A program made the translations under genes and the position numbers. This document shows, one piece after another, positions 1-5,608 of a stretch of DNA of 5,942 bases. How positions within the stretch are numbered: the first letter of the stretch is position 1; each line of letters starts with the position of its first letter. Origin of the DNA: JARRJY01 sp050116415. GTDB lineage: Bacteria > Pseudomonadota > Gammaproteobacteria > UBA6429 > Thiohalophilaceae. Under the pieces are notes generated by a model that was not told where the DNA came from, ran no database searches, and saw only the letters and a program-made list of their open reading frames with translations. The stretch covers positions 1 to 5,942 of the forward strand of contig JASFOS010000133.1 of assembly GCA_050116415.1 (NCBI GenBank). Direction: 5' to 3'.

Positions 1-55
1 CACCGGTTTTAACCAGGGGAAAGGCTTCGCTACAGACATAAAGTATCTTGCTCAT
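1..55 (-). CDS. glgA: Glycogen synthase GlgA, N-terminal fragment (cut by window edge)
   Basis: Eighteen codons are visible reading leftward from the ATG at 55-53: MSKILYVCSEAFPLVKTG. This is the characteristic start of GT5 bacterial glycogen synthases: a first beta strand of the Rossmann fold followed by the Lys-Thr-Gly(-Gly) loop that binds ADP-glucose (Lys16, Thr17, Gly18 here). The family transfers glucose from ADP-glucose to the non-reducing end of a growing alpha-1,4-glucan in the cytoplasm. The start overlaps the glgB stop as ATGA, so translation is probably coupled to glgB; a weak AAGG (complement of 60-63) lies four bases upstream. Everything after residue 18 lies outside the window, so integrity and length cannot be judged. 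The assignment rests on a short but distinctive motif plus the glgB/glgC context. Confidence 0.9.
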   Translation of the reverse strand, partial: MSKILYVCSEAFPLVKTG

Positions 56-2259
56 TTGACCTTGCTGAGCACCAGTCCGGCCAGGGGTGGCAGTGTTAAT
101 GTGATCGAAGCGGGTCGATTCATCCATGCTTGTTGTTCAGCGTGGACAACTGAGTGACTACCGGTATTACTGCCGGCGTAATACTCAGAGTCGGAGTTGA
201 AAATTACCTGGTAATCGCCAGGGGCAGGCACACCAATACGATAGTGGTTACGGATTACCGGGGTGAAGTTCAATACGATAATGATATCCTCGTTATCGGA
301 CTTCCTCAGATAGGATAAAACAGATTGATCGGTATCATGACAATCTATCCACTCGAAACCGTTGTGATCAAAATCATACTGATACAGGGCGTCGGTATGC
401 GTATAGAGATAATTTAGATCGCTAACCAGCTTTTTTATCCCAGCATGTAGCGGGTACTGTAATACATACCAGTCAAGTGCTTTGTCATGATCCCATTCAT
501 CACCCTGGCCAAATTCACACCCCATGAATAACAGTTTCTTACCTGGGTAAGTAAACATGTAGGTGTACAAAAGGCGCAGGTTGGCAAAGCGTTGCCATTC
601 ATCACCGGGCATTTTATGCAGTAGTGAACTCTTGCCGTGTACAACTTCATCGTGTGAAAAAGGCAGGATGAAGTTTTCATTGAACAAATAGAGCAAGCCG
701 AATGTTAACAAGTCATGATGATAATGGCGGTAGATAGGTTCTTTCGTGAAATAGTTGAGGGTGTCGTGCATCCAGCCCATATTCCATTTCATGCTAAATC
801 CAAGTCCACCAATATTGGTCGGGCGAGTTACCTGTGGCCAGGCGGTGGATTCCTCGGCCATGATAATGGTGCCAGGAAAGTTGGCATGGGTGATGGTATT
901 CATCTCGCGAAGGAATTCGATCGCTTCGATATTTTCATTGCCGCCGTGCTGGTTGGGTAACCAGTCCCCAACATCGCGCGAATAATCGAGGTAAAGCATG
1001 GAGGCTACCGCATCGACGCGCAGGCCATCGATGTGATATTCCTCAAGCCAGAACACGGCACTCGAAATGAGAAAATTCCTGACTTCATTACGGCCATAAT
1101 TATAAATCAACGTGCCCCAGTCACGATGCTCACCGCGGCGAGGGTCTTCATGTTCATATAGCGCGCTACCATCGAAACGCGCCAGGCCATGTTCATCCTT
1201 GGGGAAATGTGCCGGTACCCAGTCAAGGAATACACCGATACCATGCTGGTGACAATAGTTAACGAAATAACGAAAATCGTCAGCGCTGCCAAAGCGGCGT
1301 GTTGCCGCATAATAACCGGTGGTCTGGTATCCCCACGAGGCATCAAGCGGGTGTTCAGTCACGGGTAGAAGCTCGATATGGGTAAAACCGGTTTCCTTGA
1401 CATAACTGACCAGGCGGTGCGCGAGCTCCCTGTAACCAAGGAACTCGCCATTTTCGTTGCGCTGCCATGAGCCGAGGTGGCATTCATAGATTGACAGGGG
1501 TTGATGCAGCCAGTCATGCTGTTTTCTGCTCTCTAGCCAGGGACTGTCCTGCCAGTCGAAATCAGAACCGTTTCGTACAACCGAGGCCGTACGCGGGCGC
1601 AATTCCAGCTGTTGAGCATAGGGGTCTGATTTTGCAACAACTGCCCCGGATTCACGATTACGAATTTCATACTTATACAACGTGCCAGACTCAAGGCCAG
1701 GAATGAAGAGTTCCCAGACGCCGCTCACGCCACGGTTGCGCATAGAGTGCTGACGCCCATCCCAGTGGTTAAAATCTCCAATCACGCTGACCCGGGTAGC
1801 ATTTGGTGCCCAGGTGGCAAATAGTACGCCTTCTACGCCATCGATCGTTTTGGGGTGTGCACCAAGAATTCGATAGATATGTAAATGCTTGCCGGCAGAG
1901 AACAGATCCAGATCAAAATTCTCAAGCTGTGGGCCAAAACTGTAAGGATCATAATAACGAGAAACGTGTCCATCATTATCTGTCCGGTTTAGCCGGTAGT
2001 GCCCGCCAAGTTCATCCAGGTTGTCCCAGCAGACAAAGAAATCACTGTTTTTTAGTCGGGTTGTGGGAATATGTCGGTCGGTAACCGTTAACTGTCTGGT
2101 ATCAGGGGCATAGAACAGCATAAACTCGTGGTGGCGCGCAGCCTGGTTACCGAGTAGCGTGAAGGGAGCGTGATGCCGGCCATGCGCGATCATCTCGAGC
2201 TCATCGCGCAAGGCATCGAGGGTAGTATGCATTTTTGTCGTCCCATCCTTTACAGGCAT
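52..2259 (-). CDS. glgB: 1,4-alpha-glucan branching enzyme GlgB (GH13)
   Basis: This enzyme cuts an alpha-1,4 chain and re-attaches it through an alpha-1,6 bond, making the branches of glycogen in the cytoplasm. The 735 residues compare with 728 in E. coli. An N-terminal N1 domain covers roughly residues 20-130 (it includes APFTLLG). A CBM48 domain (EGVLFATWAPNA and GDFNHWDG) covers about 140-235. The GH13 barrel follows, then a C-terminal beta domain ending in LTLPPLAGLVL. All four GH13 signature regions are intact: Asp346 and His351 in DWVPAHF, nucleophile Asp416 in LRVDAVASM, acid/base Glu469 in MAEEST, and His536-Asp537 in SHDEVVHGK. These sit a constant 11 residues beyond the E. coli equivalents, so no insertion or deletion is apparent across the core. 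The ATG at 2259 has an AGGA (complement of 2266-2269) six bases upstream. A second in-frame ATG at 2232 (Met10) with GGGA eight bases upstream is a possible alternative. It is the first gene of the leftward unit and overlaps glgA by 4 nt. Confidence 0.97.
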   Translation of the reverse strand: MPVKDGTTKMHTTLDALRDELEMIAHGRHHAPFTLLGNQAARHHEFMLFYAPDTRQLTVTDRHIPTTRLKNSDFFVCWDNLDELGGHYRLNRTDNDGHVSRYYDPYSFGPQLENFDLDLFSAGKHLHIYRILGAHPKTIDGVEGVLFATWAPNATRVSVIGDFNHWDGRQHSMRNRGVSGVWELFIPGLESGTLYKYEIRNRESGAVVAKSDPYAQQLELRPRTASVVRNGSDFDWQDSPWLESRKQHDWLHQPLSIYECHLGSWQRNENGEFLGYRELAHRLVSYVKETGFTHIELLPVTEHPLDASWGYQTTGYYAATRRFGSADDFRYFVNYCHQHGIGVFLDWVPAHFPKDEHGLARFDGSALYEHEDPRRGEHRDWGTLIYNYGRNEVRNFLISSAVFWLEEYHIDGLRVDAVASMLYLDYSRDVGDWLPNQHGGNENIEAIEFLREMNTITHANFPGTIIMAEESTAWPQVTRPTNIGGLGFSMKWNMGWMHDTLNYFTKEPIYRHYHHDLLTFGLLYLFNENFILPFSHDEVVHGKSSLLHKMPGDEWQRFANLRLLYTYMFTYPGKKLLFMGCEFGQGDEWDHDKALDWYVLQYPLHAGIKKLVSDLNYLYTHTDALYQYDFDHNGFEWIDCHDTDQSVLSYLRKSDNEDIIIVLNFTPVIRNHYRIGVPAPGDYQVIFNSDSEYYAGSNTGSHSVVHAEQQAWMNRPASITLTLPPLAGLVLSKVK

Positions 2260-2265
2260 TGTTGT

Positions 2266-2269
2266 TCCT
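2266..2269 (-). promoter_or_regulatory. Ribosome binding site of glgB
   Basis: On the minus strand AGGA lies six bases before the ATG at 2259, which favours that start over Met10 at 2232. The Met10 start has its own GGGA (complement of 2241-2244) at eight bases, so dual initiation is not excluded. Confidence 0.55.
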
Positions 2270-2280
2270 AGGTTGTGATA

Positions 2281-2308
2281 ATAATATTTATTATGAGTCT
2301 ATTTTCAA
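2281..2308 (-). promoter_or_regulatory. Predicted sigma-70-type promoter of glgBA
   Basis: Reading leftward, a -35 box TTGAAA (complement of 2303-2308, five of six consensus bases) is followed by a 16 bp spacer and a -10 box TATTAT (complement of 2281-2286, five of six). A second overlapping TATTAT (2278-2283) would give a 19 bp spacer. Transcription would start near 2274, leaving a leader of about 15 nt that just contains the AGGA site of glgB. The -10 box is part of a six-base inverted repeat, ATAATA-TT-TATTAT (2281-2294). The prediction is by eye only; AT-rich DNA produces such matches by chance, but both boxes and the position are good. Confidence 0.5.
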
Positions 2309-2376
2309 GGACTTCCAAGCAAGTTCCGTGCAGATTCTGCTATTAACCACGAGATTATGGTTTATGTCTTTATTTA

Positions 2377-2385
2377 TGCTATAAA
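2377..2385 (+). promoter_or_regulatory. Candidate extended -10 promoter for glgC
   Basis: TGCTATAAA matches the extended -10 form TG-N-TATAAT with one mismatch. No convincing -35 box sits 16-18 bases upstream (the bases there read ATGGTT), although an extended -10 can work without one. The start would be near 2392, giving glgC a leader of roughly 240 nt. An alternative closer to the gene is CTATATT at 2571-2577, similar to a sigma-S-type -10 and also without a good -35. Neither is secure. Confidence 0.22.
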
Positions 2386-2392
2386 TTTAGAC

Positions 2393-2494
2393 ATTAGATA
2401 CTTCGTGATAGCAAACAGCATACTTGTTTATGCACTTAAATACAGCGAACCATTAATATTTGCACAATTTCAATGCGCATCTAATCTATCTAAT
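2393..2494. repeat. ATCTAAT repeats, two direct and one inverted
   Basis: ATCTAAT occurs at 2479-2485 and again at 2488-2494, nine bases apart, and in inverted orientation (ATTAGAT) at 2393-2399. The direct pair is itself flanked by AATGCG at 2472-2477 and 2492-2497, exactly 20 bp apart. Spacings close to one and two helical turns would suit a DNA-binding regulator between the divergent promoters, but no known binding motif is recognised and short AT-rich words can recur by chance. Confidence 0.35.
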
Positions 2495-2603
2495 GCGGTT
2501 ATACATACTTTCTGGCTGTTATAGCTGCATGGCTTGGTTTTTGCAGTAAAACAACTGTAACGAAACCCGGCTATATTTGGACCAGACATTGGTTGCCAAC
2601 GTT

Positions 2604-2639
2604 ATGCAAACAAGGATACGAGTACTCGCAAGCATATGA
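2604..2639 (+). CDS. Possible 11-codon leader ORF upstream of glgC
   Basis: An ATG at 2604 opens an 11-codon reading frame encoding MQTRIRVLASI and closes with TGA at 2637-2639, which overlaps the glgC ATG in an ATGA arrangement. It resembles no known protein. No clear ribosome binding site precedes it. What makes it notable is the exact stop/start overlap with glgC, whose own AAGGA (2612-2616) is 19 bases from its ATG, longer than usual. It could couple or attenuate glgC translation, or be chance. Confidence 0.25.
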   Translation: MQTRIRVLASI

Positions 2640-3904
2640 AAACACGCAAATCGCCCCGTTTCGTAAGTAATCTGACCAGGAATACCCTGGCATTAATCAT
2701 GGCGGGAGGGCGCGGTGAGCGCCTCAAACACCTAACCATGTGGCGCGCCAAACCGGCGGTGCCGTTCGGTGGCAAGTTTCGTATTATTGATTTCCCGCTT
2801 TCAAACTGTATTAACTCGGGCATACGCCGCATTGGCGTTTTGACCCAGTACAAGGCTCATTCGCTAATTTTGCATATTCAACGAGGATGGGGGCATTTGC
2901 GCGGTGAGTTCGGCGAATTTATCGAGTTGTTACCAGCACAACAACGAATAGAGGCTTCCTGGTATGCAGGTACCGCAGATTCAATTTACCAGAACCTGGA
3001 CATTATTCGCTCTCATTCACCTGACCATGTGCTGGTGCTTGCCGGGGATCACATCTACAAAATGGATTATGGTGCCATGCTGGCAAAGCACGTTGAGAAT
3101 AATGCTGATGTAACTGTCGGCTGTATCGAAGTCGATATCGAGAAAGCATCAGAATTTGGCGTAATGGGGGTTAACAAGAATTTTCGCATCAACAGTTTTA
3201 TTGAAAAACCGGCCAATCCGCCACACGTACCCGGCAAAAAAGAAAAAGCGCTATGCTCGATGGGGATCTACATTTTTAATACTGAACTGTTGTTTGAGCT
3301 TTTGATCCGTGATGCGGATACACCGGAGTCAAGCCGTGATTTTGGCAAAGACATTATTCCTTATGCGATCAATAAGTACCGCGTGTTTGGTTATCCATAT
3401 ACCGACGAAAACAATATTATTCAGGCCTATTGGCGTGACGTGGGCACGATTGATGCTTTCTGGGAAGCAAACCTGGAATTGATTGGTGTAACCCCGGAGT
3501 TGAACCTCTACGATGATGAATGGCCGATCTGGACAAACCAGGAACAATTACCGCCCGCAAAATTCATTTTTGATGACGATGATCGACGTGGAATGGCAGT
3601 AGACTCAATGGTGTCGGGTGGATGCATTATTTCTGGTGCACGTGTCAGACACTCGTTACTTTTTTCAAATGTTACGGTTGATGATTATACAAAGATAGAT
3701 TCATCAGTCATTTTGCCTGATGTGGATATTGGAAAAAACTGCAGAATATATCATGCCATTATCGACAAAGGTTGCGAAATTCCTGATGGAACTGTTATTG
3801 GACAGGATAACGAGCAAGACCAAAAACGCTTTTATGTTTCACCCAATGGGGTTGTCCTGGTAACTCCAGACATGCTTGGCCAGGTTGTCCACCATGTCAG
3901 GTGA
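2636..3904 (+). CDS. glgC: Glucose-1-phosphate adenylyltransferase (ADP-glucose pyrophosphorylase) GlgC
   Basis: This enzyme makes ADP-glucose and pyrophosphate from ATP and glucose-1-phosphate, the committed and usually allosterically controlled step of bacterial glycogen synthesis; the family forms cytoplasmic homotetramers. The 422 residues compare with 431 in E. coli. An N-terminal nucleotidyltransferase domain covers about 17-290, with the ATP loop AGGRGERL (23-30) and RAKPAVPFGGKFR (37-49). Tyr110 lies in WYAGTAD, catalytic Asp138 in LAGDHIYK, and glucose-1-phosphate-binding Lys191 in FIEKPANPP. A C-terminal left-handed beta-helix runs from about 320 (MVSGGCIISGA, VILPDVDIG, VIGQD). Unusually relative to E. 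coli, the activator-region Lys39 aligns with Trp36 and His46 with Pro43, while Arg40 and Arg52 are kept (Arg37, Arg49). No in-frame ATG lies just upstream, so the ATG at 2636 is chosen, although no AGGA sits at normal spacing. It is the first gene of the rightward unit and overlaps the GH57 gene by 11 nt. Confidence 0.97.
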   Translation: MKTRKSPRFVSNLTRNTLALIMAGGRGERLKHLTMWRAKPAVPFGGKFRIIDFPLSNCINSGIRRIGVLTQYKAHSLILHIQRGWGHLRGEFGEFIELLPAQQRIEASWYAGTADSIYQNLDIIRSHSPDHVLVLAGDHIYKMDYGAMLAKHVENNADVTVGCIEVDIEKASEFGVMGVNKNFRINSFIEKPANPPHVPGKKEKALCSMGIYIFNTELLFELLIRDADTPESSRDFGKDIIPYAINKYRVFGYPYTDENNIIQAYWRDVGTIDAFWEANLELIGVTPELNLYDDEWPIWTNQEQLPPAKFIFDDDDRRGMAVDSMVSGGCIISGARVRHSLLFSNVTVDDYTKIDSSVILPDVDIGKNCRIYHAIIDKGCEIPDGTVIGQDNEQDQKRFYVSPNGVVLVTPDMLGQVVHHVR

Positions 3905-5600
3905 AACTGCGCAGCACCTGAACGTAGTTATCTACTGGCATATGCATCAGCCGGAATATCGTGACCTGCGTAATGGTGAATATCATTTGCCATGGACCTA
4001 CCTGCATACCATAAAAGACTATGTGGATATGGTGGCACATCTCGAGAATAATAATGAAGCACGTGCGGTAGTCAATTTTGCGCCGGTATTGCTGGAACAG
4101 ATAGATGACTATGCACAGCAACTGGAAGATTATCTGCATCATGGCAAGGCATTGAGAGACCCATTGTTGTCAGCGCTCGCTGAACCGGTGTTATCACTTG
4201 ACCATGAAAATCGTATTCATATCATAAGAGCATGCTTGCGAGCCAACAAGCAAAGGTTGGTGGAGCGTTTCAGTGTCTTCAATACACTCACTGAAATGGC
4301 AGAAGCTGCGCTTGAATCCCCTGAAATCCTCGGCTATTACTCAGAGCAATTTATCGCGGATTTACTGGTCTGGTATCACCTGGCATGGATGGCGGAAACA
4401 GTTCGCGACAAGGATGAGCGGATCAAGTACCTGACCGCAAAAGCAGAGCATTTTAGTGTGCATGATCGTCATAACCTGATCGAGGTTATCCATGAATTGA
4501 TGAGCGGCGTGATCGGACGATATAAAAATCTCGCCATGTCGGGCAGGGTAGAACTGTCCATGACTCCCTATGCGCATCCGATTATTCCCTTGCTGCTTGA
4601 TCTCGGTTCAGCTAAACAGGCCTTGCCCGAGGTGACATTACCGCTTGCCGATCAATATCCAGGTGGACAGGAGCGCAGTCTCTGGCATATGCAAAAAGGC
4701 ATAGATGTATTCAGGCAATTTTTCGGATTCAGTCCAAATGGTTGCTGGCCTTCTGAAGGTAGCATTAGTAATGAGACCATCGAACTGATTTCGGACATGG
4801 GAATCAAGTGGTTGGCAAGCGGTGAAACGGTGCTGCGCAATTCACTTCACGAATCAGGTGCCGATAATGATGAGTGTCTTCATGAAGCCTACAGGTTAAA
4901 GGATAGTGATGCGGTTTGCTTTTTCAGGGATGATGGGTTATCCGACCTGATTGGTTTTAAATTCTCGGACTGGCACGCAGATGATGCAGTTGCAAACCTG
5001 GTGCATCACCTGGAAACCATAGCCGAGCATTGTAAACACAAGCCCGATGCGGTGGTGTCGATCATCCTCGATGGTGAAAATGCCTGGGAATACTACCCGC
5101 AAAACGGTTTTCACTTTATCACGAGGTTATATGACTCACTGGTACAGCATCCAGGGATAAACCTGACTACATATAGTGACTACCTGGCTGATCAGGTTCA
5201 GGTGAAGTCATTAAGTAAAATTGTTGCAGGCAGCTGGGTATACGGCACATTTTCTACATGGATTGGAGAAAAGGATAAAAACCGCGCCTGGGATATGCTG
5301 GTTGAGGCCAAAAAAGTCTACGACAGGGTTTGTAATGAGGGAAACTTGTCAAAACAACAAATGCAAGCGGCGGAAATGCAACTGGCTACATGCGAAAGTT
5401 CTGACTGGTTCTGGTGGTTTGGTGAATATAACTCAGCCGAGTCAGTTGCTGCATTTGATCAACAATTTCGTCTGCATCTCAGTAACCTGTACCAGTTGTT
5501 GAACGTTGAAGCACCTGACTATCTTGCTAGCGCTTTTGCAGTTGGTACTGGACATCCAGCTATGGGCGGCGCAATGTTGCCCGGGCAGCATTACCAGTAA
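3894..5600 (+). CDS. GH57 family glucan-active enzyme (amylase or transferase type)
   Basis: From the ATG at 3894 the product has 568 residues and no signal peptide or membrane segment, so it should act in the cytoplasm on alpha-glucans. The GH57 conserved regions appear in order: His18-Gln-Pro in WHMHQPEY; GRVELSMTPYAHP (215-229, His228); WPSEGS with the predicted nucleophile Glu288; FFRDDGLSDLIGF (343-355); ILDGENAWE with the predicted acid/base Asp393; and SDWFWWFG (503-510). The two catalytic residues correspond to those established for GH57 amylopullulanases. The HQP motif argues against a GH57 branching enzyme, which carries a different His-x-His signature, and GlgB already supplies branching here. 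Exact specificity (amylase, pullulanase-like, glucanotransferase) cannot be read from sequence. A TTG at 3876 would add six residues, but the ATG is preferred because conserved sequence begins soon after it and AGG lies nine bases upstream. It overlaps glgC by 11 nt and touches malQ by one base. Confidence 0.9.
   Translation: MSGETAQHLNVVIYWHMHQPEYRDLRNGEYHLPWTYLHTIKDYVDMVAHLENNNEARAVVNFAPVLLEQIDDYAQQLEDYLHHGKALRDPLLSALAEPVLSLDHENRIHIIRACLRANKQRLVERFSVFNTLTEMAEAALESPEILGYYSEQFIADLLVWYHLAWMAETVRDKDERIKYLTAKAEHFSVHDRHNLIEVIHELMSGVIGRYKNLAMSGRVELSMTPYAHPIIPLLLDLGSAKQALPEVTLPLADQYPGGQERSLWHMQKGIDVFRQFFGFSPNGCWPSEGSISNETIELISDMGIKWLASGETVLRNSLHESGADNDECLHEAYRLKDSDAVCFFRDDGLSDLIGFKFSDWHADDAVANLVHHLETIAEHCKHKPDAVVSIILDGENAWEYYPQNGFHFITRLYDSLVQHPGINLTTYSDYLADQVQVKSLSKIVAGSWVYGTFSTWIGEKDKNRAWDMLVEAKKVYDRVCNEGNLSKQQMQAAEMQLATCESSDWFWWFGEYNSAESVAAFDQQFRLHLSNLYQLLNVEAPDYLASAFAVGTGHPAMGGAMLPGQHYQ
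3897..3921 (+). repeat. Inverted repeat at the glgC/GH57 junction
   Basis: TCAGGTG (3897-3903) and CACCTGA (3915-3921) are perfect 7 bp arms around an 11 nt loop, which itself contains the palindrome CTGCGCAG (3907-3914). In RNA this would place the glgC stop codon (3902-3904) in a hairpin directly after the GH57 start codon. It might be chance within coding sequence. Confidence 0.4.
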
Positions 5601-5608
5601 TGCCCGGG
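5580..5608 (+). promoter_or_regulatory. Hairpin covering the GH57 stop and malQ start
   Basis: CCCGGGCA (5580-5587) pairs with TGCCCGGG (5601-5608) as a perfect 8 bp inverted repeat. Alternatively GCATTA (5588-5593) pairs with TAATGC (5598-5603) around a CCAG tetraloop, extended by CCCGG (5580-5584) with CCGGG (5604-5608) across a three-base bulge. In either fold the malQ ATG (5600-5602) is wholly or partly within a stem. Because no T-run follows (the next bases are AAACTTAAAAAC) it is not an intrinsic terminator. It would fit translational coupling, with ribosomes finishing the GH57 gene opening the malQ start. The pairing is seen directly; the role is inferred. Confidence 0.5.

Larger units (their letters stand above)
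2260..2635. other. Divergent intergenic region between glgB and glgC
   Basis: These 376 bases separate the two divergent start codons and are clearly richer in A+T than the flanking genes. They hold the glgB promoter at the left end, three ATCTAAT-type repeats, an ATGCGCAT palindrome (2473-2480), a CGAGTACTCG palindrome (2619-2628) and a possible short leader ORF ending at glgC. No tRNA, known riboswitch, CRISPR, insertion sequence or terminator was recognised. The length is more than two back-to-back promoters need, so shared regulatory sites or a long glgC leader are plausible. That is inference. Confidence 0.8.

Noticed and set aside
435..1706. Several open frames of about 70-80 codons inside glgB, on both strands and in other frames
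   Set aside because: They lie within a well-supported branching enzyme gene, have no recognisable protein motifs, and are the usual shadow frames of a conserved coding sequence.
2273..2290. CRP-like site beginning TGTGA upstream of glgB
   Set aside because: Only the TGTGA half (2274-2278) is present; no TCACA half follows at six bases.
2541..2577. Sigma-70 promoter pairing TTGCAG with TATATT before glgC
   Set aside because: The spacer would be 25 bp, too long for a normal sigma-70 promoter; only the -10-like element is mentioned as an alternative.
2602..2853. Antisense frame of 83 codons over the glgC start
   Set aside because: No ribosome site or recognisable product; it is explained by the reverse complement of the conserved GlgC N-terminal coding sequence.
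3876..3893. TTG start adding six residues to the GH57 protein
   Set aside because: The ATG at 3894 is a stronger start codon, has AGG nine bases upstream, and the conserved GH57 sequence begins shortly after it; the extra residues match nothing recognised.
5221..5502. Frame of 93 codons on the plus strand within the GH57 gene
   Set aside because: It is out of frame with the conserved GH57 C-terminal region, including SDWFWWFG, and shows no motif of its own.
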